From positions 15,541,056 through 15,605,055 of the forward strand of contig JAPFBE010000013.1 in NCBI GenBank assembly GCA_034336665.1: 64,000 bases of DNA, written 5' to 3'. Both the position numbers and the translations under genes were made by a program. The first letter of the stretch is position 1. The number at the start of each line of letters is the position of its first letter. The notes below the pieces were generated by a model. It saw only the letters and a list, made by a program, of their open reading frames with translations, was not told the DNA's origin and did not search any database. Source of the DNA: Luscinia megarhynchos (Eukaryota > Chordata > Aves > Passeriformes > Turdidae). Of this stretch, positions 38,041-51,302 are shown piece by piece.

Positions 38041-41000
38041 CATGGCAAAAACAGGTATTGAGAAGTCATGAAGGAGACCAATGCTTTTCCTGCTCTTAAA
38101 CTGAGTTTCTGTTGTAGGAAAGTGACTTTACTCATTGCTGTTTCAGAAGACTGATACCATTTCACCTATTGCATCCACAGGCCCAGATGAGCTGTGGTAT
38201 GGCCCTGCTGCTGCTTGAATGCTTGATTTTACTCCAAGTAAAGGAGAAGGAATGGAAAGTTCACAGGAAAAATGATACAGAGATATGTGACCACGTAGCT
38301 GCTGAGCTTAGACACAGAAATTTTACTTAGGAATCTTTATTAGGTAAAGAATAAGGACACAAAACCAGTATCAAAGACCTTCAAAACTGGTGCACAACAG
38401 CATAGAGGGAATGAGTAGCCATGTTTACTTTTATAGCCTATACAAGGCTTTAAATGTATTTCAATTGAGACAGAAGAAAGAAGGCTTGTGTTTTTGTGCA
38501 GATGCCTTTCACATGCATTAGGGTTTAGTTTTTCTTCTTTAAATATTTTCAGTTGTCAGAGGCTCAGCTCAGACGCAAAAGTGGGGGAATCTAAGCACAA
38601 AGGTATGCAGATTTTTCCAAGAGTCTTACTCTTATAACTACATAGTTTGCTCTGGGGAGAATTGAATTTCCAGGAGAGAAAGCAAAACAGATTAAAATGT
38701 GGGTAAAATGCAAAGGGAAGATCAGCTCTGGGCAAGAATGGTATTTCTCTTCATACTTTAAACTCTGGTTTAAATATAGTGCCTTGGAAAAAAAGTCCAT
38801 TCTCTACTTGCATTAGCAGCCACTGTCAAGATCACTCTGACTATACACATAGCTGCATCTTGTTCCCTATCCTGGGAAAATGCTCCTCTTCATTAAAGGG
38901 TAGAAGAGTTTGCAAGAAACTCTTAGAAGGCTCTGTTAAAATCCTCTGGGCACCCTTTATTTAACTCACAGTTTCTTTCTCTGCTGCCTTGGTCCCTTCC
39001 CTCGTTTGCAAGCTTCAGCTCAGTGCTTTCCTGTGGTGCTGCAGCAGCTGCTCTCTGGAGCTGCACAGATTCACACTCTGCAAATGCCCCTGGGCTCCTC
39101 AGTGGGGTGAGGTGGGAGCTGTGCCTCTGCACTCCCACCCCTTTGGCCTGGTAGGCACCTGAGCATGTGGGTTCCTGTAAAAATCCAGAGCCATCACCTG
39201 GTACCTGGTCAGGGAGAGACAGTCCCACCTGCTCCTCACAACCAGGAAAGCTGTGATGTGAATAAACTCTTTTCCCATGGCGTGAAATAGTCAAACAACC
39301 TTAATGAAAAGCAGAAATGACAGCGTGCTTGAGCAAGAGCTGGGAATTTTAACAACTTGGATTAAAGAAATATGTGACATCCAACTTGAATCAGTGCAAA
39401 AAAAAAATTAGATTAATATCACAAGGCAAGAAACATCAAAATATAAGTACCCCTTGAAAAGTCCCCCCCTTGTGTCTCTCATTCACATTTCCCACCCCTC
39501 AGCAATCTGCTTTCCTGGTGAGCCATTTCTGGCACAGCTACTGCATGAAGGGTGGTGGTTTCTGATCTTGCACTCTGTAATATCCCATTCAAGTTGCAAC
39601 AGGGGAGAAATGTTTTGCTGAGGAATTAGCATTTGTTTAACCCACCCTCACAAAACAAAAAGAAAGGAGCAAAGTGGTTCATCAAAAATGAACATAGCAG
39701 AATGAAGCAATCCCATGACTCAGGGTACAACCAGAGTGATGATGTAGATCTACTAGTAACTTCAACTTGCATCTGTTCAAATTAAAGGGCAAAACTACTC
39801 TAATCTTGTTAGGTCTTGTATATTCTGACAACACCACCTGAACTGGAACAGCAACCTAATTTTCCAGTTGTCTCCACACTTTGCTTTCTTGTGGTCAGGA
39901 ACCTAAAAGTAGCTCTGGAAAAAGAGAGGGCTGCTTCCAAAAATTTTTGCTCTGTAAATACATTTCTTAATCATGCTTCCAGGCACGTAACATCACCTCC
40001 AGGATCATGAACCTTTTATGGCCATGACCTCTAGCTTAGAAACTACAGTCTGTTACAAAATGAAGATGCTAGCTCTGTCCTGAATTCACCCACAAAAGGC
40101 ATGGATTAATTTGTAAATCTTGTCTCTGTCTCTCCTTCCTCACCTCAAAAATGCAAAAAGGCAAAGCAGCATGGCTTAGTAGAGCAGGAATAATGATAAT
40201 TTTGTGGAGCTTTTTCTTTGTCTGTATTATTTTAGCCCACATTGGTCACCTTCCTCTGCTTCATCACATTCCTCTCCTTGCCTCTGTGGCTGCCAGAGCT
40301 GCTGGGAAAGTGCACTTGGGGAGCACATTTTAAGCATTCACAAAGTATTGAGCCTTCCTGCACCTATTGCTTGTAGAACTTCTCATTTAGAAAGGTCAGG
40401 ACAAAGGTTGATTTCTCATTTTAAAGGAACTAACGTGCAAAACAAAGATCTCAGAGAAGCTGACAACTTTCTGTGAGCTTCAACATAAACTACAGAGACC
40501 AGCTGCAAAATAACAGTTGGGTTTCAGCTATAAACAGACTGAGTTCTACAGCGGGTTTATATATCTATTTTGGTGGAGTTATTTATTCTACAGGAAAAAT
40601 GCTCTTTTAAAGGCCCCAGGAAGGCAGGGGGTTGAGAGGAGAAAAGGAAGTCCTGCTTATGTTGTTAGAAGAAGATTCACTTCTAGACTCAGAAAGAGAC
40701 TCAAAAATAAACATTGCACAAAGGCACAAATTTGGAAAGTCTTCAAGAAAATGATACCTTTAAAAAAATAAATCTCACAGCTCTTCTATCAGGATATTTA
40801 AAGCTACTTTCCTGCCTTTAAAAGCACACCCTGTCTTTTGTTTCCTGGCTGGGTGGGGAAAAAAAACCCTGCAGAGATACAGAAATTACAGCCCAAGATA
40901 AAAGGAATAGTATGTCTCAGTATCTGAATGAGGCAGTGAGGTAACTGGAATGAACACTGGATTGAATATAAAGGAGAAGAAAAGAGATTGCTCAGGTAAA

Positions 41001-41344
41001 AGACTCATGAAGATTCAGGTTAAAAAATGTCCTCTGTGGCCTTAATACAAACCATAAATTTTAAAGTAATTAATTTTACTCACTAAGTTGCTGCATAAGG
41101 GTAAAACCCACACTGAAAGAGGGACAGCTCTAACTAGAAGAAGCTTCTAAATAAAAACAGGTGATATCTGTCATCTTCATCTAGTGCAAAACACACAAAT
41201 ACTAAAACATGCCATTTCTCATGCTTTGTCCCTCAGAGAAGTCCAGCTTCTTCCATAGCTCAATCTAAAAAGCAGACTCTTCTGCTTTCTATTTTTAAAA
41301 AAACAAGTAGATTTGGAAAAAAAAAAACAAACAAGAAAAATCCA

Positions 41345-41452
41345 GAATGAATTAGTGCCATGATCTAGTTCACATGGTGGTGCTCAGCCAAAGGCTGGAC
41401 TCAGTCTCAGAGGTCTTTTCCAACCTAATTGGTCCTATGACTGATTCCATGA
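41345..41452 (+). repeat. CR1-type LINE 3' end fragment
   Basis: Ends with AGGTCTTTTCCAACCTAATT followed by a diverged CCTATGACTGATTCCATG tail, typical of avian CR1 3' ends. Plus strand, about 100 bp, strongly 5'-truncated. Confidence 0.75.
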
Positions 41453-44400
41453 AAAAGACTGCCAAAAGTCACCATGTAACCAAACTTTTAAACCAAAGGC
41501 TGCATTTTTTTCTATGAATTCAGTCAGAACAAGCAAATCTTATAAAAAAGGCTGGGATTTTCTTTGCACTATAAGAATTTGAAGCCTTACAACACTCCCA
41601 TTGCTTAGGAACCCATAGCAACAGGAATGCAATTGAAAGATTGACAAGGTCTATGTCAGTGGTGATGTCAAGAGAATTAACCCTGGAAATAAAGTGATGA
41701 AGAATAAATTTCCTTATATTTTCTAAAGTACCTGTGAGTTTAGATCTCTGATTTGCCATATACAACAGACAGAACTGCTCAGATGGTTTTGCTTTTCAGA
41801 CAGCATTGAAAACTTTCCCTCTAAAAACCCAGATCCTAGAGTGTATTTTAAGAAGACACCACCAATTGTCACTTCAGAAAATTATGCCATGCAATTTTCC
41901 CCTGTGCCTGCAGCAGTGTCTTCATTGTGCGTTGCACATCATCAACGTGCAGATTTCAGTCACAATACTCAAATAAAATTGTAAACAGCTATTTTCATGT
42001 CCAAGGGAAGGAGAGGGTGATTTCACTGTCTAGGTTACATTACAGGACCAGTCTCCTCATGCCCCTCCCCTTTCATCTTTGATCTTTTATCCAGGATATA
42101 TAAGCAACAGTGGCACTAATACATCTTTGAAGAAGAGACAAAACAGTTTGCAGCAGCTGTGTCAGGAGAATCCCTTCTTGTTTCCTTTGTGAACTGCCAG
42201 ATACCCCTCCCATGCCATGGAATAACTTTGGTTGAAGGGGAATTATTATCATATTAAGAAGATAAATGTGTTAGAAGTGTCAGTGTTTAAAGCTGAAAAC
42301 CAATCTTCTAGAAGTTAAGAAGTCCCTACACAAAAATAATCTATCAACAGAAATAGCCTAAGGAATGTTCCTATAGATTCAAACCCTAAATTGTCTGCAG
42401 GCTTTATGCAGGTGTATCTCCAGTTCTTATAAAACTGAAAAGACTGGTTTTCTGGTTGACTCTTTAATCATGACTAAAACATATTTTTTAATTGATCAGA
42501 AGCAGGCACCCCTAGAGGCTGGGAGGAACTGGGCAGGGGTTCTGCTTGCAAGAGAAACCTGAGCTAGATAGACTAACCAGGCAACACCTCACAGGACCAG
42601 ATCAAATGCAGCCATAGTAAGGTCCATCCTCACTCTTTTCTTTAGATTTTGCTTTATTAATGAAGAACGATGACAGATTAGACATCCTCTTCCAGGTTAT
42701 TTATTCCCTTCACCAGCAAAAGGAATGTTTAAACTCACCAACCAAATAGTCTCAAAAAACCATCTGTAAATACTATCTAACAAGGTAAAATAATCAAGTA
42801 TCTATGCCAAATAAGTCAGCAAATACACATAATCCTTTCTAAGGAGAAGAAATGGCTTGCCAAAAGCATAGTCTGTTTAGGCAAGTTCTACTGCTTCCTA
42901 CAGACAGGCCCATATTAACAAAAGTGATGACACTGGAAAGACTGAGACAGTGAATTATTTACTTCTGGATATCAGTGACTCAGTGGGGAATGGAAGACTA
43001 CTTTTTTCTTCAGGGCTAGTATCTTCTCCCTCAGCAACATCATATGCCCTTATGGAAGGATTGCTACTGCCCATATATCCCTTTGCCCTGTTTACCACCT
43101 GTGAGACTGCAGCCTGTGAACCTGTGTGCTCAATGGATCCCCAGAATTTGTTTGCATAATGCCCACTAAGACAAAGCATCACTTTACAAGATGAAGAATC
43201 ACATGCTTAATTGCCCTCTCTGAACAAGAAGAGGTAATTGCAAGTATCTTGCATGGATGACTCCTCTACAGGTAGGTTCAAAAGGAGAAATGAATGTGAG
43301 ATGTATTCACTACAGGACTACAGAAAGGGGTGACTCTACAATCAGAGCTGTTTTTCTCATATGAAAAAATGATTACTCAACCAGTGCTGACTGTTTAAGA
43401 AGGAAAAACGAACTGCAAGGAACACATGAGCAACATATTCAGCTGAATATTGCTGCACTCCATATGAGAAGAGCAAAGTTTTTACTATTAATTGCCTAAA
43501 CATACAATTTGGCCCTCGAGTATAGAAAACCACTTGCATGGATTATTCAGAGATGGAGCCATTTGCCTACAGCTGAGACACTGCAGGAGGTTTATTGTCT
43601 GATGCATACATCAGACATTTCTAGGATATCATGCAAAGTTGTAGAAATATCCAAAGAGGTCTCTTCTAGGGTAAAGCTTAATTTTATTGTCTGATATTAT
43701 AAAGCTGTATTTTCCTCCTGAAGTTCGTGGGATCTAACAGCAAAATTATTTTTATTTCCAAAGGATGCTAAGGGACTCAATTACCTATCCTGCTTAGCTT
43801 GTATTTAAAATAATTAACCCTAAAATTTAGGAGCCACACAAAAAAACTATCATCCCATGGAGCTAGATAGTTAAAATCTTTGCAAAGTTTTCAGCCTGTG
43901 TCTCTCTATTTCCTGTTCCACTCAAGTAGTGGAATACTTCACTTTGGTCATCATTAGATCCATTACTCACATGTGAAGAGATGTGCAAGACAGATGTCAG
44001 TTGTTTTTTAACTTTCTTTCATGGATTCAAGAAAAGCAGAAAATAGAATTCTGGTACCAAAAATGAGGGGCTCACGGCTGAGGCTCCAAGACATCTCCTT
44101 GTTTCTACATCCACCCACAGATGAACAATGGTCTTCATTAGTGTTTTCTAGACAAGCTGCATGTCAGATGTTACAGAAGCTCTGCCTGAACCAACAACCA
44201 TCTCTTACTGCTCATGCATAAAGCACAGAGTCCAGAGCTGCTGTTACCAGCCTCAACAGTGGTGCAAACTAATTTTAGGAACCATGCTTCCAAATGAAGG
44301 TGTATCAGCCAACAATTAGGAGATGGTGGAGGGCAGAAGGAGATAAGGGTTTATATGCTGATGCCAGTCATGAGAGCTGCCTGGAGGCACAGCTCAGGAG

Positions 44401-44489
44401 CTTTCTGTGCTGTGTGCACCAGCCAGTTGGCACAAGGACCATAACAGTGACTGCCAGTGCCAAAAAGTGTATTTCATGGACTAAGCTGG
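41453..44489. other. Non-coding region, no gene recognised
   Basis: About 3 kb of AT-rich unique sequence. A TATA-like GATATATAAG at about 42095-42104 follows a C-rich stretch (CCCCTCCCC near 42062), a promoter-like arrangement without any supporting exon. Nothing else was seen. Confidence 0.5.
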
Positions 44490-45402
44490 TGTGGTGGGTT
44501 GAATCCTTGATGGACACCAGGTGCCCATTAAAGCTGCTCTATCATTCCCCTCCTCAGCTGGGCAGGGGAGAGAAAATACAGCAAAAGCTACAGGGTGGCA
44601 GCCTGCTTTGGGCATCCACCCACTCTGGCATGGCCTGCTCCACGGGCTGCAGGTGGATGTCTGCTCCTCCATGGACCTCCATGGGCTGCAGGTGAATATC
44701 TGCTCCTCCATGGACCTCCATGGGCTGCAGGTGAATGTCTGCTCCTCCATGGACCTCCATGGGCTGCAGATGGATGTCTGCTCCTCCACGGGCTGCAGAT
44801 GGATGTCTGCTCCTCCATGGACCTCCACGGGCTGCAGGTGAATGTCTGCTCCTCCATGGACCTCCATGGGCTGCAGATGGATGTCTGCTCCTCCACGGGC
44901 TGCAGGTGAATGTCTGCTCCTCCATGGACCTCCATGGGCTGCAGGTGAATATTTGATCCCCCATGGACCTCCGTGGGCTGCAGGTGAATATTTGATCCCC
45001 CATGGACCTCCGTGGGCTGCAGGTGAATATTTGATCCCCCATGGACCTCCGTGGGCTGCAGAGACACAACCTGCCTCACCATGTCTGCAGGGGAACCTCA
45101 GCTCCAGTGCCTGGAGCACCTCCTGCCCCTCCTTCTGCACCGACCTGGGTGTCTGCAGAGATGTTTGTCTCACATGCTCTCACTCTGCTTTTCTCTGGCT
45201 GCAATTTGCTTCTGCACAGTAGTTTTTCCCCCTTCTGACACAGCTGTAGCAGAGGCATTGCCACTGGTGGGCTCAGTCCTGATCCATGGCAGGTCCATCC
45301 TGGGGCCATGTGGCTCCATCAGACACAAGGGAAGCTTCTGGCAGCTTCTCAGGGAATCCCTGCAGCCCCTCTGCTACCAAACCCTTGCTGTGCCAGCCCA
45401 CT
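44490..45402 (-). mobile_element. Solo LTR of a passerine-type endogenous retrovirus, internally deleted and repeat-expanded
   Basis: The ends and internal blocks match a long LTR type that I recall as common in songbird genomes. The plus strand starts TGTGGTGGGTTGAATCC and includes GGACACCAGGTGCCCATTAA and CCCCTCCTCAGCTGGGCAGG. After the repeat array come CCTGGAGCACCTCCTGCCCC, GGGAAGCTTCTGGCAGCTTC and CTACCAAACCCTTGC, ending near 45402. In sense direction it reads on the minus strand. Compared with my memory of the type, the segment between about 44580 and 44610 lacks several hundred bases, including the polyadenylation region, while the array at 44641-45040 is expanded. No internal viral genes are present. 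The family name needs a repeat-library search. Confidence 0.75.
44641..45040. repeat. Minisatellite of mixed 39-bp and 29-bp units inside the LTR
   Basis: Eleven full units: eight of 39 bp (CATGGACCTCCATGGGCTGC followed by a 19-bp AGGTGAATGTCTGCTCCTC-type half) and three of 29 bp that lack the first 10 bases and begin CACGGGCTGC. The order is 29-39-39-39-29-39-39-29-39-39-39. The last three 39-bp units share a derived TTTGATCCCC ending. Because 39 is a multiple of three and 29 is not, long frames open on both strands (up to 230 codons on the minus strand); these are repeat artefacts, not genes. Confidence 0.95.
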
Positions 45403-48400
45403 AGAGTCGAGTTCCTGCCACAGCAAGGAAAGGGAAAAGCAGCCAGGGCAGCAGTGATGAGCACAGCAGAGACCCCGGGAGCAGAGCACAGCAATGCAGC
45501 AAGAGAGCTCCAAGGAGCCCCAAGGGCCCTGGCTTCCTGTGGAAAATGATAGCCTGTGACAAACACACCCCTGTGGCTAGCAGCAATTTCATCAAATACA
45601 GTAGCATGGGAAAAGAAAGCTTAAAATAAAGCATGGCTTAAAAAAAAATAAAAAAAAATTAAACCTGTAGCTTAATTTGCGTTCATTTACCAGACCAGAA
45701 TATTAAATGTCTGAAAAAGTTTGGAGAGCACCAAGTATTTGTAAAACTATTCACAGCTCCTAAAGTAATGATCAGTATTAACAAGACTATGAAATTTAGG
45801 ATGTCTAAGTTTCTTTCTTTAATGCTCTTCTGCCAGTGCATTTTGGTCGTGTAGTGAGGAAATAGAAATAGCATAATCAGGATTACTAAACCAAACCCAG
45901 AGTACAAACAGCAAATAATCTGAAAAAAATGAAGCAAACCATATATACACCATACAAAAAATGACTAATGCTACATACATCTGGAAGAAATTAGAGCTAA
46001 TTGGAAATAATGAACAAACCAAGCAGGAACAGCTTTATAGTCTCTATTATTTGTGGTGGCTAGAACTAGCAATAGTCAAAAGATACATCCATATTTGTAT
46101 GTTCCATTTTTCAGCTGTCACTGCAGCTCTACATAATTAATTCTATTACTTCCCCCATCATCCAGACATATTGCCTAATATGTAAAAATAAATTGCTATA
46201 TTTCTTCTCATCTCCATCCTATCCAAACCACAGATATCTCCTGTATGCAGCATATTATTAAAACTTTGAGGAAGGCAAAAGTTAATAACTGGTTTCTCCA
46301 TAGGAAAATATTTTATGCTATGAAGGGATTTATTATCTGAAGTCAGGCAGGCTGCAAAGTCTGCTGGTGAGAAACAACCCCTCTGCCATATTCAACTGTT
46401 TTGACAACTGCTAAATACAAGTGATGACACAGTTGAACTACCTGGTCTGAAATAAGATAAGATGAATACCTCACATTAAATGCTTTCCTGTACTAACACC
46501 TGCTTTTGCATGTATTAGCACCAAGAGCAGAACAGCACTTGATACAGAAGAAAGTAGAATTGGACTTGTAACATTTATGTGAGTCAGATGTGATTCATAG
46601 CTCAAGCTATATCATCCCTATCTGTGCTTGTTTGTTTCATAATAAACAATGGACCTTTTATGTTCTAATCAGCACGGGATCCACAGCCTGGGCCACATGC
46701 TGGCTTTCAAGCCCTAGGACAGGGCATGAATGAAGAAAACACTGCTGTTGCTGAACAGGGAGGCTCACCAAAAGACATCCCAAAACCCCAGCCAAATCCC
46801 AAAGAAGGCCAAACACAGGATCTCCCCACCTTTCCTGGCTCCCAGCCCAAAGCCAGTCTGTTTCTCCCAACATCTTTTCTTATTGAGCAGCAGTCACAGA
46901 ACTGGGTCAAGGAGGGAGGTCTGAGGCTCCATCTCACGAGTGAAAGTCCCTGCACTCAGCAGTGAGACTCACCCAGCATGACAAAAGCTCTCCAGCATCC
47001 CTCCAGAATTTCCTCAGGGACACAGCAGACTGGGGGAAAAATGCCTTAAATGAAAAAAAAAAAATCTCAGTGCACAGACTTATGCTTGGAAAGATATTAA
47101 TACATCAATAATGTGACAGAAAAAGGCAACAGGCAACCAGACTGGAATTTCTTTGTAGGTAGCTTGCCAATAGTCTACACAATAGCTTGCATGGAGTGAA
47201 TAGTGAAATATTGAAAATAAGCTTGTTTTCAAAGGCCAGTAGAAAGCCTCTAAGAGAGAATAAGCATAAAGACTACTAATCTTTACTGTTCCAATGTATG
47301 TGCTGTGTTGCATTTTACAGGCAGGTGAAGAACACCATTCTGTTCCCAGACAAACCAACCATGTATTAGCAGCCCACCAAACTAAAGCTGAGATTTTTGT
47401 ACTGTGTGGATTTCCTTAAGTCTTCCAGACTTGGCTAGCAGAACGAATTCTTTTCCTTTGATACAGACCATCAAAATCTCATGAATATTATAACATGCCC
47501 AAGTCCAAGCAACTGCAGAATCAAGTACTTGCAAGCTGGTGATTACAGCACAGAGGTACAGTGGGATTTGTCTCTCTAAATGCAATCACAGGATGCCAGT
47601 GCACTAAGATGGAACCACACTGAAAACCAAAACATTTCACACAGCTGCTTCCAGAGCAGGGCAGTGACTTCTGATTCTAGAAGGCTTCTGTAACTGGTTT
47701 TTTTTAAAAAAGGAAATTCAGTACAAAAACAAAGCAAGTGAAAAAGCAACAGAAAATTACACTAGGTGTTTCAATAAAAACACCACTGGTTTTCAGCTGC
47801 TCTCATTTACACTTTCTGGATTTACATACAGTTTAGTGGTGCTTCTCTACGAAGCTGACAGCTCCAGTGGCAGCACAGATTCAAAAGAAACCTTATGCAG
47901 CCCTAAAGTGAATTTCTCAGCCTTGAAGTGTGAAAACTACCAGGGTTAGATCAACAGCAAAGCACATTAGCTCTTCTATTAGAAAACCCAGGGTAGGAGA
48001 AAGGGCTCCAAGTCAGTACATTGCATCTGCATGGCAGATCTGTGTTAAAGCCCTCCTGAGGGAATTATCTCTATTTCACCATACTTGAATCTCAAGGAAT
48101 AAATGGAAGAGGAATATTTCTGCCCTGCCTCACAGAGACATGTAGAAGCAGCTCAGTCTCTGTGCCTGTTCTCTCCTCCTTCAAGGAATCTGGAGCAATG
48201 AGCCTTTCCTTGCAGCCCCCAAATTCAAACTCTGGACAAGGGTAATCACATTTCACACTTCATGGTTTAAACTGATCACCATATGGATTAGGAAAGAAAC
48301 TGTGTCTCACTGCATATGAATCTGTCACACAAGTTCATAGCTCTGTGAGTGGTTTGTTTGCTGTAGGCTCAGGAATTGGGTATTTACCCCAGAGGGACAT

Positions 48401-51090
48401 GTGGATGCTGGACATGCTGCTTTACTTTTCTAGCTCTATGTCTGTGTGCTTCTGAAACTTGTCCAGAGCAGAAATTAAGACAAGTTTCATTGCTCTGAGC
48501 TGAGCATACCTTTTAGGTATTTAACACATTGCACTTTCACATACCAATAATGACTTGCTAGGAAATTCCCTTGCTCTGCTGGTTAGAATGCACTGGAAGA
48601 ATGGCTTTGATCATCTTCAGATGGATTCAGTCCTTGGGGCAGATTTATCATTTCAGATTAAGATTTAACATAGTCTCCATAAAGACCTTTAGCCATTTTG
48701 AGGTGTTATGATTTTGGGGGCTTTTTGGTTGTCACAAAAAGACACAAATTTGGCATTTTAAAAATGGTGAATTTAAAGCTGTTTTAGAAAAATCCAAAAT
48801 TTATAAAGACTTACTCCTTTTTTTCTTTTTCATAGTGCACTTACAATCTGCCTGCCCAGGTGGTTGTCCTTTACAGCTCTGAGAAATCCACAGGGTAAAA
48901 CAGCTGAGGACCTCAGCAGTTTCCACAGTTTTGTTGGGGAATATAACAGCAGTTTCCAAGGCCTGAATCCCCATTCAAGAGATGTTGTACCTTCAGCAGC
49001 AAAGCTCTCTGAAGCAGGGCAGGTGACTGGAGAAATTCTTCCCGGTTTCTCCCCAACAAACAAAAAGCAAGCAGAATATGGCAGGAACGTTCAGAGGTAG
49101 AAAGCAGCAGGGCAGAGAAGTGGAAAAAGAAAAGGGCTTTTGGCCCATGTCAAACAGCTCTGGATTCTTCAGTGCTTTGTGTAATCAGCTCTCAAGCACA
49201 TTCCTTCAGAGACCGTGTCCAACTGGAGTCACTTGGCTTCATACCCTGCATCTCTGGCCCCTGTATCTCACTCCCTCCCCAGCAACTATTGTTCATAGCA
49301 TCTCACTTTGGAGCCTCCAAAGGCTGTCTTTTCATCACCCCCTTTCCAAACAAATGGCTCTTTCAGCCATCTTTCCCATGGCTGGGGCTTGCTCCCTTTA
49401 GGAAGGCTGCACATACATTTCACACAATAGGTGCCATCTCCATGACACCATGGGCTGTCTGCACAAGGAAGAGCCACAAGTTTGCCACATAAATCCCACC
49501 ATGTAATCGATTTTCGTGCCAACATTTCTGGGTCACAGCGAGCAGTCATGCTCTGGGGAGCTTTTCATAACCAAATGACTTCAGATTGCTCTGCTCTGAA
49601 TAATCTGCTCTGACAATGGTTATTGTTGATGCTTGGAGGGCCAATCAACTCTGGAGCCCCACTGATGCCAGACAAACAGGCAGGTAAACACAGCCCCTGC
49701 CTGAAAGGACTGGCTGCATAGTTTATGTCAACAAGCAGGCAGAGCAGAGTCTGAGTTCAGGAATTAGAAGCATGAGGTTGAAGAAAGGCAGAAGCAAACG
49801 CTGGCCAGAAAGTTAGAGCACCATGGGTTAAGGGTTCCTGCTCCCCCACCAGCTCCCAGCGTGATCAGAAGCACAACACCAAGCAGGACCTTGAATTCAC
49901 AGCACACAGTTCCCAGGCAGAACCAGCTGAGAACACACCACCCCTGACAGATGCCACCTGCATGGTTGGAACAGAGGATCTGCAACTTGCCTATTCCAGC
50001 CTCTGGTACATTCAGCAAGGCCATTTTAATGCCCATTTTGGCCACCATGGACCAGACAACCTAGCATTGCTTTTGCTTTGCAAATAACTCATTTGGTTTT
50101 ATTCAGCCTTACTTTCCTTAAATTCCACAAGCCATGTCTTTCTCTTCACTGTGTAGGGCCCCAGTCTTTCTTCTTACTCCTCTCAAGCCTCTCCAGTTGG
50201 TTTTACAGGGAATAGGATCCCTTTGTCAGTTTAACCTTGTGGAGTAACTGACAATATATATTACTGATAAACATAAATATATTAGGAAAAAATATATATC
50301 ATCTCAGTCACTGACATTTTAAGATCTTTTTTTGCAGAACTACAATCTATTAATTTCTTTCCCACATTGTGACCAACTGACCAATTGTTGTTTGTTACAA
50401 TGAAGAAATTCACATTTGTCTTCTCTGGCCTACATAATCTGTTTTCAAATATTTTTTTTCAGTTTCATTCAGTTATTTTGAACCAGAAACTTATTGCCTA
50501 GAAATCCTAAACCCTACTTCCAGCCCAAATATTCCTTTATCAAATATATTTAATCATGAATCAGTTCCATCATCCAAATCATTAGGGAAAATACTGACTT
50601 CAAGCTTCTCTGATGAATATTCTCATTTGGATGATGATCCCAGCTAGTACTTGAAGAGCACTTCTCTGATCTGCTGTTTGATTAGATCATAGTTCTCTAG
50701 ACTTATCAAGCAAGACAACACCAACATTTAGTGGGAATGTTTGATTAACAAAGGACACATCCACATTTGGCTGTATCAGCTTTTAAAGACTCATGTAAAC
50801 TACTGTGGTGTTGAAAAGGGACAATCAAAGTCCTTTTTCCTGCAGAGTTCAGACAGAAAACTTGCAGATTAAAACAATTTCAGCAAGCATGAATTTACCA
50901 AGCAGAAGAGGAAGGGACAAGTATCCCACGTTCCCTCCCAGAAGACACAGACACCTTTTCCCTCTCTCCCAAAAGCTGATCTCTGATCTCCTAATATCCC
51001 TTCCCACTGCCCTCTGCAGCAGATGGGGTTAGCCATTGCTCATCTATTTCTACCATTCCCTTGACAGACAGGTCCCAAGATGCTCTTTAC
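45403..51090. other. Non-coding region, no gene recognised
   Basis: About 5.7 kb of AT-rich unique sequence with an A-rich run at about 45640-45660 and no recognisable coding exon or repeat family. A T-rich tract ending CATAG near 48835 looks like an isolated splice acceptor without a supported exon. Confidence 0.5.
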
Positions 51091-51302
51091 AGGATTATAG
51101 AATGTTTTGAATTGAAAGGAATTTAAAAAAAATCATCTAGTTCCAACTCCTCTGCCATGAGCAGGGACACTTTTCACTAGACAAAGCTGCTCAAACCCCC
51201 ATCCAAGCTGGCCTTGGACACTTTCAGTGATGAGGCATCCACAACATCTTGGGGGAACCAATGCTTGTGCCCCACCACCCTCATCATAATTGTCACTCTT
51301 CA
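51091..51302 (-). repeat. CR1 LINE 3' end fragment
   Basis: In plus-strand order it shows the reverse of a CR1 tail: ATTATAGAATGTTTTGAATT, then CATCTAGTTCCAACTCC, TGCCATGAGCAGGGACAC, GGCATCCACAAC and CCACCACCCTCA. The element is therefore on the minus strand. Typical 5'-truncated copy. Confidence 0.9.

Larger units (their letters stand above)
22951..41340. other. Upstream non-coding region, no gene recognised
   Basis: About 18 kb of mainly unique AT-rich sequence. I scanned the open frames on both strands for protein families, including PLCXD2, the upstream neighbour of PHLDB2 in human as I recall it, and recognised none. GC-richer patches occur near 27530-27800, 35750-36120 and 39000-39240. 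The stretch contains a MIR-like fragment, small tandem duplications and some candidate regulatory segments listed separately. Confidence 0.6.

Noticed and set aside
42062..42104. C-rich stretch followed by TATA-like GATATATAAG
   Set aside because: No exon, CpG island or initiator is evident downstream; TATA-like strings are expected by chance in AT-rich DNA. Noted only within the region entry.
44481..45222. Overlapping open frames on both strands, up to 230 codons, with repeated HGGADIHLQP-type or LLLHGPPWAA-type units
   Set aside because: They are readings of the 39/29-bp minisatellite inside a solo LTR; no viral gene or host domain is present.
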